Shown: positions 11,311 through 22,689 of the stretch, piece after piece
Layout of the letters: each line of letters begins with the position of its first letter
Position numbering within the stretch: position 1 is the first letter of the stretch
Origin: Escallonia rubra
Taxonomy: Eukaryota > Streptophyta > Magnoliopsida > Escalloniales > Escalloniaceae
Length of the DNA stretch: 64,000 nucleotides
Direction: 5' to 3'
NCBI GenBank assembly: GCA_033065855.1
Contig: JAVXUO010003043.1
Span: 1-64,000, forward strand
The notes under the pieces: generated by a model
Seen by the model: only the letters and a program-made list of their open reading frames with translations
What the model was told of the DNA's origin: nothing
The model's database searches: none
Program-made: the position numbers and the translations under genes

Positions 11311-12064
11311 TCATATATTTGGAACACTTTTTTTATGTATATCACCGGTGTTATGTACTTTTGACTTAAAGTCGGGATGATCAATGTATAAGAATGGATT
11401 TTGCACGTTTGTTTACTCGGTTATATAAGGTTGGTGGTTATGGATTTGGTTGTTGAAGCACTCTAGGTTGCACCAATTTTATAGATTGCTACGCTTTTAT
11501 GGTAGAAAAGAGGTCACAAGTATGCACGTTTAAGAAAATAATTAATTTTTTTTATTCAAGAGAACACATCTTCAACGAACTCGTTCTTCACTGTTGTGCT
11601 TAACAAGTTCGTCAACAATAATTAAGTTATTGATAGTTCGTCAACCTATACTACTTACAAAGGTATGTATAGGTGTAATTAAATTTTTGCACAAAACTAT
11701 CTCTGCGAACATTTCTAATGCTATGATTGACTTTGGCTGCAACCATTAATGAATTAATGTTATGGTCCGCAAAAAACTCCTTATCTCTACATGCCAGATG
11801 CATGATTCCTCTCTCAAAGTTCATTGTCAAATACTAGATGCACATGTTTTTTTCCCAAATTAATCGAAATACTCTTTAACTTTCAGCCAACCATTTAACT
11901 TCTTTAGCAATAAATGTGTATCTATATCTATATACTCTATAAAACCAAGCACGAGTTTAATTTAATTATGCCATTAAATTTTGAACTTAAACCACACCTA
12001 TAGTCAACCTCTTCTTTGTATCTCATATCTAAAAAGTTTGCTTTGTCGCCTTTATTTGTTTATT
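11311..12064. other. No gene seen
   Basis: AT-rich DNA. The string CTATATACTCTATAAAACC at about 11928 is faintly like a Helitron 5' end, but no partner terminus was found. Confidence 0.4.
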
Positions 12065-12067
12065 TGG

Positions 12068-12750
12068 TAAATGAAGGGTTCGTTTGACAAATTTTTTTTT
12101 TTGGTTTTCAGTTTTTAAAGAGCAGCTTAATTTTTTTTTTATAAAAACAAGTGGGTGTTTGATTACCCTTTTTTTTGTTGAGGTTGTTTTTTTGGTGTTT
12201 GGTAACCCTTTTTATTTTGTTTTTTTTTTTTTTTGTGGTTTGCGGTGGCGGTGGTGGGGTGTAGCGGTGGTGGCCGGTGGTGGTGGTGGCCGTCGGCCGG
12301 AGGTGGCTGCCGGTGGTCGCCGGCGGCCGGAGGTGGCTGCCGGCGGCCGGAGGTGTTCGCCGGCGGCCGGAGGTGGTGGCCGGCGGCCGGAGGTGGCTGC
12401 CGGTGGTCGCCGGCGGCCGGCAGTCTCCGGCGGTGGTCGCCGGCGGCCGGAGGTGGTCGCCGGCGGCCGGAGGTGGCTGCCGGCAGTCTCCGGCGGTGGT
12501 CGCCGGCGGCCGGCAGTGGTCGCCTGAGGTGGCTGCCGGCGGTGGGAGGGTGGTGGTGGTGGTCTAAGAAAAAAAAACCAAAACTGAAAAAAAAAACCAG
12601 TTTCTGGAGTTTTTTTTTTACTCTTCAGTTTAAAAACTGGTTTTTAAACTGAAAAAAAAATGGTTACCAAACGCCCCTTTTTTTTTCAGTTTTTAAAAAC
12701 TGAAAAAAAAAAGAGGAAATTTTTTTTCTCAAACCTAGCCTTATGTAGTG
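12068..12750 (+). mobile_element. MITE-like element with GC-rich minisatellite core (copy 1)
   Basis: The left end GGGTTCGTTTGACAAATTTT and the right end CTCAAACCTAGCC are inverted relatives of each other. Inside are further inverted A/T-rich arms built from CAGTTTTTAAA and TTTAAAAACTG. The core (12285-12548) is a CCGGCGGCCGGAGGTGG minisatellite. The same architecture occurs twice at 27892-28773. No transposase is present. The superfamily is uncertain; an 8-bp duplication around the 27.9 kb pair suggests hAT. Confidence 0.6.
12285..12548 (+). repeat. GC minisatellite, units near CGCCGGCGGCCGGAGGTGG
   Basis: More than ten imperfect units of about 18-30 bp. All three forward frames are open across it (giving peptides such as RRPEVAAGG), which is a by-product of unit structure and base composition, not evidence for a protein. 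Confidence 0.85.
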
Positions 12751-13690
12751 ACAACATCAAGCAATCCCCTACTTCTTCGCGTTCCATCTTATTCTTTTCC
12801 AGGAATTAACTGCACTAAAATTCTATAGAGTGACTTGTGATCTTCACTACACCAATTCGGCACATGATTAAAGGGGATTACCATCATATAATGGTTCTCA
12901 TGATATCTTCTTTCCGTCTCCTATCTAAACTTTACTGCTGCAATTTGCATAACCTTTTACTGTGAAAAATATAAATACTGTAATCTTATGACTACCAAGA
13001 GAAACAAAAGTAGATTTGATAAAAAAAATATATAACTATGTGCTACCTTCACTTTAAGAAAAGGTTTAGGAAACCTTAAAAAGTTTCTCTTTCTGTCTTC
13101 TAATGGATATGTTCTTATAATCAAAACCAACTTAACTCAATAACTATAGCGATTATCAAGGTTTTCAACTTGCAATTGTAAAATATATTTTACCTAATCC
13201 TTTGTGTGTTTATATATGGGCCTCGTTTACCTACATGCAAAACAAAACGCATCTTAATTTAAACTTGAAAAATTCATGCTAATAGGAAGATTTACCATCG
13301 TCATTTGGACAACCTATAAAAATAAAACATCGTTGTAGGTAATCCATCTTTGTAGTAATTTTTAATTAAATGATAATTGGGCTTCATTATCAATTAGAGT
13401 TTATTATTAGGGGTTAGGTCTGATAATATAACTTGATTAATTTAATCCGGTCCCTTAGTTAGTCTAGTACAGTCCAATAGTTCATCCAAGAGTCCAGTCC
13501 AGCAATCCAGTCCAGTTAGTAGATGGGTCCAATCCACATGTCCAGAGTATGATTTACTTAGAAGATTTTAAAATTACTTGTGATTTATCCTGATGCAAGT
13601 GATTAAATAATTTATTTACATGAAATATGAAGATAATTTTCAATTTTGGTAGATCCCATCTAATAAAATCAGAGATAATCTACGAATTAG
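12751..13690. other. No gene seen
   Basis: AT-rich unique-looking sequence between two elements. TCCAGTCCAG-type short repeats occur at about 13470-13550. Confidence 0.4.
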
Positions 13691-14289
13691 CACTACAAGA
13701 AAAGGGACCTTTAGCCACAGACACATATCCGTCGCTAAAAGTCACTTTTACCGACAGAAACACCCGACAGTGAAGATCCGTCGGTAAAAGTTTTTACTGC
13801 CCGGAGACTCCGTCGCTAAAAACCTTTAGCGATGGATTTTTACAGACGGGATTTGTGCGACATATTTTATATCGCTAAAAAGTGTTAAATATTTTCTACT
13901 TTCTGCCAAGATTTTTTAATATTTTGAAAAAACTTTTAGCGACGGAATATGTTTGTCGCTAAGTAATTCGTCGCAAATCTCTATTTAACGGCGGACTTTT
14001 CTATTGCTAAAAGTCAAAGAAAATGTGACTTTTGGCGATGGATTTTTAGCGACGGTACGATCCGTCGCTAAAAGTCCAAAAATTTTTGAAAAAAAAAACT
14101 TTTAGTAACGGACTTTTATCGACGGCAAAGTTCGTCGCTAAAAGTATTTAAGTTGAAAACCCTAATTCCTTCTCATCTTTCCCCGTCATTCTTATTTTCT
14201 TTCTCTTATCTCTATCTTCTTTTTTGCGATCATATCTAATTTCTAGTACAACAATTATGAAAATGAGTCTATTCATTTCTCAGTTCGAG

Positions 14290-14700
14290 TCTAAGATCGA
14301 AGTGTAGGTTGCCTCCCGTAGGATCAGAGTTGAACTATAATGGCTGTGATTCTGGTTTGTCCAACCGGATACATAGACCATTTGACCCCCCCATATCGAG
14401 TTCAAACCAATTATATAGAATTAAACCTAGGATAAAATTTACTGCATGTTTCTGTGCTGAGAGGGTTAAACTCAATAGAAATATAGTAGAAACCGAAAGG
14501 TTATGTCGGGTGCCTAACACCTTCTTGTCATATGACTTACTCCATGAACTCATTTCTTTGTTTTCAGTAGATTAATAGTCTTTTGGATAATTTTAGAGTC
14601 ATTTTTAGGTTTTTCTTCTTCGCCCGTGTTTAATTAAATAAGATCGCGACACCCTTTTTTTTTTCGAGGCAGTTCGCGTCGTTAACAAACATCTTGTTCA
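14290..14700 (+). mobile_element. LTR-retroelement-like fragment
   Basis: AGGTTGCCTCCCGTAGGATCAG and CCGAAAGGTTATGTCGGGTG followed by CCTAACACCTTCTTG resemble conserved stretches I recall from plant LTR or leader regions. No LTR ends, primer site or coding part are visible. Old fossil, placed inside the CACTA derivative. Confidence 0.35.
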
Positions 14701-16876
14701 TAGATCATTTAAACTAGAAAGTTTTGAGCAGCACACCTACGAATTGTACAGAATTAACAACATTTTATCTATGCAATCTTGATAGAAAAACAAGGACTCA
14801 CCTTGTTCGTAGCAACCAAAGTGAGACCATCCTTATTTTGCAATCTTAGTTTGAAAGAGCATTTCATATGTTGGAGCATTAAACTTAATTTCAAGATATG
14901 CTTTGAGATCTTAGTTTGAACGAGCAAAAGTTGCATCTTTTACTTTTACTTACAAAACGAAGATAGAAATTCTTTTAGGAATTATAATATGCATATATTA
15001 TGTTCACAATGTCATCTAAAATCCAGCACCGTCGCTAGAAGAAAAGGAACTTTTAGCATCGGATTTTTCCGTCGCTAAAACCCCTTTTCAGTCGGTAAAG
15101 ACTTTTAGCGACGGTTTTACCGACGGACTGTCTGTTGCTAAAAGTCCATTGGGATAAAGGCTGCTGCTAAAAGATTGGCGACGGAAATTGGTTGTCTGTC
15201 GGTAAAAAGTTTACTTTTACCGACGGAAATAAAACACTTTTACCGACGGAATAATCCGTCGGCAAAAGTATTTTTCATAATTTTAAAATTTTTGTGACTT
15301 TTGCAAAAAATATAAAAAAGACTTTTGGTGACGGAATTTCCGTCGCTAAAAATGTGACAAATCTCCCATAAGAATCTGTCGCTATATGTCTATTTTCTTA
15401 AAAGGGGGAGTCTTTTAGCGACGGAAAATCCGTCGCTAAAAGTCCGTTGATAAAATTGAAAACCTTTTAGTGACATAATTTCGTTGCAAAAAGTCCATCG
15501 GTAAAAATAAAAAAAACGCTGTTTTCAAGTTTTTTCTTTTAAGAATCCTAACTTGTTTTCAATAATTCAATTCACACGAACAATTAAATCAACTAATCTA
15601 TCGACAATTAACTTAATCAACCAATCTATCAACAATTTCATTCGTTAGACTAACATACGTGCTTTACCAAATTTAAAGTAATACAATAAAATTTAAGTCA
15701 TACATCAACCACAAAAATTACATGTTTACTAAATATAATACATCACATCACAAATTCCAAAACAAAATTACAAGTTTCACGGAAATGAATAAAATACAAA
15801 GCAAAAACTTTGCTCCAAAGCCTGCACAATAGACACTCCAATCCAATATTAAACAAAAATAAAAGCAAATAATTGAACCACCTTTAATATCAGTGGAGCT
15901 TTTCTTAGTAAAAGGCCTTCATCCTTTTTCTTGATTGTTTCTCCCTACATAAACCATATATGAGTATTGGCATTTGCATAACACGTAACATGGGTATATA
16001 ATTAAATGCCTTAGCTATATAATTTGAATGACAAAACACTTATAATCTCTTTTAAAAGAACAAAGAAATAGAGGTTTTGAAAGAACAAAATATTTTTAGC
16101 ACTTATAAGGGCTATATGTCTTATGTAAAGAGGGATAATATAAACTGTTCGGTAGGAATTAAACATACCATATTAGATCACTAATAAAGAGCGCATGTGG
16201 GATCATGAGCCCATTACCAACCATAGCAAGCAACATTGAAACGGTGGAAAACCTTTAATGTTACCAGGATTCAGGAAATTCGTCCACTGGACATGAACCA
16301 AGGTCATAGTCATAGAACAATATCAAACAAGCATTTCAAACATCGCCTTTTTCAACTCTGGGTGCATAAAATAGATTACCATTTTTGCAATTGGCATCCA
16401 CATAAAGAGAAGTGTGGCAGTCCATCCATATTAGTTAGTAGACTAGAGCAGTGATAAACATAGATACATGTATAATAATAACTACTAAGTACACTAATCA
16501 ATTTGTGTTTTTGTAAGATATCCAAACTTAACCACCACTAGAAAGAACTACATCCATCCATATCATTGCCCCTTTGTTATAGTCGGCCAAGATAGCCCCA
16601 TTCTTACTATTTGCTGACTAGGTTAGCTTGGAGTTTCTCGAAAAAGTTTCACTATTATATACAAAACAAAAGGGAAAAACCAAAAACTGCCCATCACAAT
16701 CTTTGCACCTACACTGGTTAAATAGAAAAAAATTCATAAAAGGTCATACAAATGTGGACGTAGTTCTCGAAATGAGTTTGTCTGTGATTTGGAACTGAAG
16801 AAATTATATGCCAAGCACTACAAGAGTATGCAAACAAGTGGTAGAATTCACTGAAAATCTTGCTCAATAAGAAGTA

Positions 16877-17287
16877 TCATGGCATGTCAAGATTCTGAGT
16901 ACAGTGGTGTGCAAAGCCATTTACCACTGGATAAGCCAATTGAATATTGAGCTCCAACCTTCTAAATTCGTTTGCTGTAGGAGGGAATCTTAGAGATAAT
17001 GGTATTATGCCCTTGACCACCACCGGGAGAAAGTCAGTGAATGATTGAACTTCATATGAAAAGCACCAACACTTAACTAATCTCATGTTCTTAGATGTCA
17101 CGCACATCCCATGAAAAAAAAAGTTAGGACATTGTCTTTTAAAGAGTTTGAATTTTATGGGGAAACTTTTGCTTTCAATTCCACTGCATAATTTCAATGC
17201 AATATACAATTCAAATAGACCATCGAAATCAAAACAAATTCCTGAAAAGAGATAATCATGAACCTTAACCAAATAAAACCAAAGCAA
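16877..17287 (-). other. Unrecognised 136-codon ORF in the CACTA derivative
   Basis: An open frame on the minus strand, MLWFYLVKVHDYLFSG... to ...HHCTQNLDMP. It lies downstream of the minus-oriented terminus at 18031, where a carried gene would be expected. No domain was recognised and no splice structure is clear. It could be a captured gene piece, a decayed accessory exon or chance. Confidence 0.25.
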
Positions 17288-18031
17288 ATTTGTGAATAGA
17301 AAACTAAAATTTATAAAATCACATACAATGAATTAGTGGTATATGCCGTTAAAATCATTAATTGAGAAAGGGTAGAGATAGCCACGTACCTGACTTGGTC
17401 GAAATATCCAATATAAAGCTTGCCTACCGCAAGCTTTAGAATCTGTTATGCAAAAGAAAGAGAAAAAGTGAGAGGAAGATCAGATGCAATAGACAAATTG
17501 AGTGAAAAGGAAGAAAAATTGAGTGAGAAGGCATGTAGATATCAAGTATCTGAAAGAGAGAAAGATCGACCCAGAGAGAGAGGAACCTGCCCATGTTTAC
17601 GGCGGGGCTGTGGCGGGGTTACGGTGGTGTAGCAGAGGCGGGCAGAGGTGGGGGCGTAGAAGAGAGAGAGAGAGAGTAGAAAGCGGTGCAGAGAAGAAAA
17701 GAATGAGGAGGTAGGGTTTCTTATTAATGAACTTTTTAGCGACGGACTGATATCCGTCGCTAATAATTTCCAAATTAATTTTTTCAAAGCCAAAAAAATC
17801 CGATCGAAAATATAAAACCAGGAAAAACTTTTAGCGATGGAATTTCTGTCAGCAATAATCCGTCAGTAAAAGTCCGTCGCAAAAACTTTTTACCAACGGA
17901 TATTCCATCGGTAAAAACCTTTAGTGACGGACTTTTACCAACGGAAAAATCCGTTGCTAAAAGCTACTTTTACCGACCGATTTTGATCCGTCCCTAAAAG
18001 TCCGTCGATAAAGGTCGATTTTCTTGTAGTG

Positions 18032-19608
18032 CGTAATTTTCATTTCACGAATCTAATTATTAATTTATTTGTTGTTTTATTCCTCTAGGTTAAATTATCC
18101 TAGCATGAAAGTATGTTATATTACATGATTTTTTTTGCTTTTTTGTTTTTGGTATGTTTTGATTCTGATGATTATATGTTTCACAAATGAAGATAAAAGT
18201 ATCGCACTCTCACAAATGGTAAGTGGTGCATCCAGTTCATGTATTTGAGTAAACAAAATTTTCGAAGAAAATGGACGAAGTGAAAAAATATTCAAGTCGG
18301 TTACAACCCAAGAGAGTTTGATGAGATTAAGACAGTTCTTTTGTTGTGACTAAATAAGTGAAATCAATCATTTATTTGTCTAGCACATAGCACATAGTAG
18401 CACTTAGTATGATGGGAATCAATCACAAATGGCAGATATACTTTTTGCTAACATGCTTTATATAATTGGAATGCTTAGTGGGATGACAAGATGAATAAAA
18501 TGGATATAGTTCACTAGGGTTACATTGTATGAACTATGTTAAGATTGCATTGAAACTTGTAGGTTTGCACTTCTCATCTGAATATATTCGTGGGCTTGAG
18601 TTTTAAACTCTAATCTAAATGAACCACGTTCAAAAGTAAAATCCATGTACTTCGATACACTTTTTCTCTTCATGGAGCTATATTAGAGATGCTTTAGAAT
18701 CTTTGGGACTTATACCATGAGATAAAACTCTTGTAAAAGCAAAATCTTAAAATCAACATCATAAGGCTTTTGCGGATAAATCTGATTTCACATGAAGGTA
18801 ATCTAACAACATTTTCTGCGAGGGTGTGCATTTACGTGCCATGCACGTGCTTTCGTTTAGTAAATTTAAAGGTTGGATTTGTTGATGAATTTGCACTTAA
18901 ACTGTTGATTCAATGCATCATACAGTGACGAACAAGATCATCGTCAAACAAATCTTAACGTACAACGATTTCTTCTAAAAAGAAGGACAATGCATTTCAC
19001 AATGAATGACCAGTTTCATCAAGAAAAGCCTTTCTTGAGGCCATGAGACCGAGTTCTTGACAGACTAGATTCGTTGGCAATGGTTTTACTTGAGGAATTA
19101 ATTTTTTTTAAGGATAAATTGGCTTTGTCGCTATATGCCAAATTTCTTGCAATGCCACCTTCCATACATTGGCAAAATCATAAACACCAACACGTATTAA
19201 CGCGGGCAATTATACTTCTGATAGCTACAAGCCCATTACTTTAATACCACTAATAAGTCAATTAGCAGACCAAAAATACCAACATCATGGAAATATTATC
19301 TTTAACTCCATGCACAATTAGCTTGGCTTGGTAAATTCTTTTTAAAAAAGTAATAAAGAGCATTTCTAAAGACTGCAAGTTATGCCTTGGTCATGATGGT
19401 CGCTAGAAGTATAGGCCGAGCCCTTTAAAGAACAGCTTTATGACCAAATCAAGGTGCGGGGTTTTACAATAATGTATGCTAGGCCACCCATTCACACTTT
19501 CACATAACAAATAAGACTGCACGACCATACAAGATTCAAATTTTGCTGGTGATGAACACACAAGATTCAACAGATATTAACATCTATTCAAATATCATGT
19601 GTATACCT
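18032..19608. other. No gene seen
   Basis: AT-rich non-repetitive-looking DNA. No domains or terminal inverted repeats were recognised. Confidence 0.4.
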
Positions 19609-19793
19609 CGACTTTGCCTGCCTTCTTTTAGTTGTCTGCCTTCTCTTCCTCTTTTGTAAATCTTCCATGCCGGTGGGAGAGAAATTCACATCAGGTATAC
19701 AGTTTCCTCCTCTGTTAATCGCGTGCACAGCCTCACTCGCAACACTCTTTTCAGAATCCGACCCATGCCTAGCATCCCGCATAAATTGTTGCT
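19609..19793 (-). other. Orphan exon-like segment, unknown product
   Basis: The minus strand reads acceptor AATTGCAG, then an open frame QQFMRDARHGSDSEKSVASE ... ending in a basic stretch (KRKRRQTTKRRQAKSR), then GTATAC as a possible donor. The basic run resembles a nuclear localisation signal. No neighbouring exon could be joined in phase. It could be a decayed host gene or a captured exon. Confidence 0.25.
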
Positions 19794-19797
19794 GCAA

Positions 19798-20229
19798 TTA
19801 GGATTGTAGCAAGAGACTACAACCCCTAAAGTAGCAACAAATAACTCTTATTAATTAAGGTAAGTGCAACTTTTAAAGATACCTTTATAACAATCTTACC
19901 AAAGATTTCTTTGGCTTTAATAAAAAGATTTGACTAACCAAATTATCTACTTTTGAGTGCTGCCAGATTGGCCATTTCTAGCCTTTTGCTTCAACATCAC
20001 ATTAATAGCATTGATAGTTACTAAACTTTTTTATGCTAGAAAAGTGCTAATAAAAGGTTTATTCACAAAACCTACTTCCTGTATTTTGCGATGATAACTG
20101 ACTCGTGAAAGGGGGTCGGGATGCGAGGTTAACCTTTTGCTTCAAACTTTCTTTTCAGGAAACTAACAAAAATCTTAGACTACTATTAGGTCAGCTATAC
20201 TCAAACAAACAGTGCACGTAGTTGGATAA
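19798..20229. other. No gene seen
   Basis: Spacer between the orphan exon-like segment and the gypsy LTR. Confidence 0.35.
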
Positions 20230-21593
20230 TAAGCTTTTGTGTTCTTAAAAAACTGCTCTTGTTTAAGATTAATGCCATGGAAAGTGAGTTCGCAGTCGAC
20301 GTGGAGGTGCCACAAGGAATGCAGTCAGAGTCAGATGCCAAATATGTTGATGTGCGACACAACAAGGGTGGAACATGGGCAGAGACCAAGGGCTTCCCAG
20401 ACACAGCCTGAGGGTGGCAGTGCTGCGAGGGCGATGGCGCATGGTGAATACACGACGACAGTCACAGTCCGATGCTTAGATCAAGAGTTAGGGTCCTGTA
20501 TATTTCTCTTTCTAGAATTCTAGCGGGAGAAAGTGAAAAATGTTCAAGTTCAAAAAATATTCAACCCCCCGAATGAATTCTCAAGACCCCTATTTATAGA
20601 GGTTGAGATAATGATGTCATCAACCAACACGTGGCACTCCCCGAGAGTGACACGTCACCGAGGGGTCCATATGTGCCGGTGCTCCACAGATAGTGGGATC
20701 GTATATTCACCCAGCCTGCCCCACCCAGAGTCGCTCTGTCTGTCTGGAAAGACTGGCTCCCACAGCGTCGATGTGGTAAGAGAACCTCATTGATCTAGCC
20801 ACAATTCCAGCCCTTGCAGAGTCCCACAGGCCTGGCAGCAGTAGGGAAGGCCCAACGCCCAACTTCCACGCAGATTAGACGCGATGCCCGCCGAAGACCT
20901 GCTCCCTTCTCGGAGTGACCCTGGGGTCATAGTCCCTAGGGGTGCCGACGCAAGCCCCAGTGCCGGAGCACGTAGGCCAGTCACAGAGACACCATAGCGG
21001 AGATAGTGTCCTGGAGACGTCGCCTATTTCGCGGGCCGAGGTAGCTTCTCGGAGGAGCCATCTACCCGGCAGGCCGAGGTAGCATCCCGACAGAAGGAGA
21101 GTCTTCATACCGAAGCACTTAGAGCTCCTTGGCGGAGATAGTGTCCCAGAGGAGTCGCCTATCCCCGCGGGTGAGTCCTTGTGCCGGAGCACTCAGAGCA
21201 CATCAAGGTGGCATCCCGGAGGAGCCGTCTACCTGACGGGCCGAGGTAGCATCCCGGAGGCGTCGTCTACCTGACGGAATGGAAGTTAGAAAGCTTCCTG
21301 GCAGAGATAGTGTTCCGGAGGAGTCGCCTATCCCCGCAGGTGAGTCCTTGTGCCGGAGCACTAGGAGTGCGTCAAGGTAGCATCCCCGATGAGTCGTCTA
21401 CCTGGTGGAAGGGGAGTCTTCATGACGGAGCACTTAGAGCTCCCTGGCAAAAATACTGTCTCAGAGGAGTCGCCTATCCCCGCAGGATGCTACACACTCC
21501 GGGGAGTGGGTCGAAGCAGGTTCCATGACCAAGGCAAGGTGCGCATGGTGTGGTGAAGAGATGGACCAATGCGATGAGCGTGGTAGTGTTACA
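20230..21593 (-). repeat. 3' LTR of the gypsy derivative
   Basis: TATAAATAGGGG-type TATA box on the minus strand (plus-strand TATTTATA at 20591-20598), about 30 bp upstream of a probable transcription start. The downstream R/U5 part matches the relic at 10975-11310. Upstream (U3) lies a minisatellite. The end near 21593 reads TGTAACACTACC on the minus strand, a plausible TG start. Confidence 0.6.
20985..21500 (-). repeat. Minisatellite inside LTR U3
   Basis: Recurring blocks GGAGATAGTGTCCCAGAGGA / GTCGCCTATCCCCGC and GGTAGCATCCCGGAGG, with GAGTCCTTGTGCCGGAGCAC between. Larger units are roughly 180-190 bp (starts near 21133, 21305 and 21440). A single related block occurs in the 5' piece at 26262-26300. 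Confidence 0.75.
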
Positions 21594-21639
21594 GAGAGCC
21601 AGGGGGCGCGACTGTATCAGCAGCACGACTCATGGGCAC

Positions 21640-22080
21640 GGTGAAGTGTTGGAGTGCGGCGCGGGGACAGGCGATGGGCGATGAGCGTTGTGAAAATAGT
21701 GCCCGGGCGACGGGCGAGAAGCGTCGCGGAGTCGGCGCGCGGGCGATGAGGTCGCAGACACTGCGCCCGGGTGACGGACGACGAGCGTCGCAGAGTCGAC
21801 GTGCGGACGCGTGGGACAGTGTTGCGGACGATGCAAGGTCCCTTGAAGAGAAGTGAAGGTGCTAAGGGGGGAGGCCAACGACCAACCCTTGGGGGAAGGC
21901 CAAGGTCTCCTCTTGGGGGAAGGCCAAGGCCAACCCCAAGGGAAGGCTGAGGTTGACCCCAAAGGGAGGCCAAGGCCGAGGCTGACCCCAAGGGGAAGGC
22001 CAAGGCCAACCTCTTTGGGCAAGTGCCAAGGCACACCGACGGGCGACGTGCGACGTGCGACATGCGACGGTCGAAGCGCG
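21640..22080. repeat. GC-rich short repeats (GGGCGACG and GGCCAAGGCC types)
   Basis: At 21650-21830, GGGCGAYGRGCGTCGC-like units; at 21870-22020, GGGGGAAGGCCAAGG-like units; at 22040-22070, CGACGTGCGACGTGCGACATG. Open frames here come from the repeat units. No protein was recognised. Confidence 0.6.
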
Positions 22081-22404
22081 ATGAGGCATCACGCAGAAAT
22101 CAATTTCTTAGTGACGTAGGAACGTAGAAAAAGTGAAAAATGCACGTGACTTGAGCGTGCATGTTTTGACCGGTTAGAAACGTTGAATATTGAATGTTGA
22201 TTGTGCCGACATGTCATGAAAATTGGGACCCCCAGTGAGTCCATGGGTGCGGCCAAGATAGGTTTGGAACAGAAGGCCCCAGCGTGTGGTGTGCGCGGAG
22301 GGGCGACCCAAGCGGGAGCCGCACGCATAAACACTTAAAGTATTTTTGATATTTTTTGGCCAAAGAGTCATTGATGTCGTCACTGCATGATGAGGATGAA
22401 GAGT

Positions 22405-22422
22405 AGGTGGCTCGAGCCACCT
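22405..22422. repeat. Perfect 18-bp palindrome in a repeated module
   Basis: AGGTGGCTCGAGCCACCT equals its own reverse complement. It lies in a module (GAGTAGGTGGCTCGAGC ... GCACCACCTAC...GCCTTG) that recurs at about 22513-22558 and, more diverged, at about 24258-24293. Confidence 0.85.
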
Positions 22423-22689
22423 CGTGCACCACCTACTAAAGCCTTGAAATGCTTGGGTGTTGACATGGTAAGACGACGATGGGCGCGGTCATCACAGAAC
22501 ATTGAGGGCGAGGAGTAGGTGGCTCGAGCTGCCTCATGCACCACCTACCGAAGCCTTGGGATGTAAATTTTGTCAAAGTTACAAAAAAAATTCTAAGTGT
22601 GGAAGAGTGACGAAATGGGTAAGGGGGCGAAGAAGTGCCCTCCTAAAGCACATGAAATTTTTTGTTGTAGTAAAATTGGTGTGTTAATT

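Larger units (their letters stand above)
13691..18031. mobile_element. Non-autonomous CACTA derivative(s), GCGACGG family, rearranged
   Basis: The left end is CACTACAAGAAAAGGGACC at 13691; the right end is TTTTCTTGTAGTG at 18031. Subterminal arrays of TTTTAGCGACGGA / TCCGTCGCTAAAAG fill 13700-14150 and 17730-18020, and a third array fills 15027-15515, opening with a degraded end (CACCGTCGCTAGAAGAAAAGG). The flanks (TAG and CGT) do not match, so the outer ends may come from two elements: one running right from 13691, and a minus-oriented one from 18031 back to about 15027. No transposase domain was found. The leader at 17640-17720 (GA-rich) resembles the 5' UTR position in related copies. Confidence 0.75.

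Noticed and set aside
11928-11950. Possible Helitron 5' end (CTATATACTCTATAAAACC)
   Set aside because: No CTRR end with hairpin and no Rep/helicase found.
12084-12652. Three overlapping plus-strand frames rich in RRPEVAAGG-type peptides
   Set aside because: All three forward frames are open because of the GC minisatellite; no start context or domain.
20985-21500. CRISPR-like spaced repeats
   Set aside because: Units are long and imperfect with similar 'spacers', inside an LTR of a plant element.
21617-22119. Several overlapping frames on both strands
   Set aside because: GC-rich short repeats keep all frames open; no protein family recognised.
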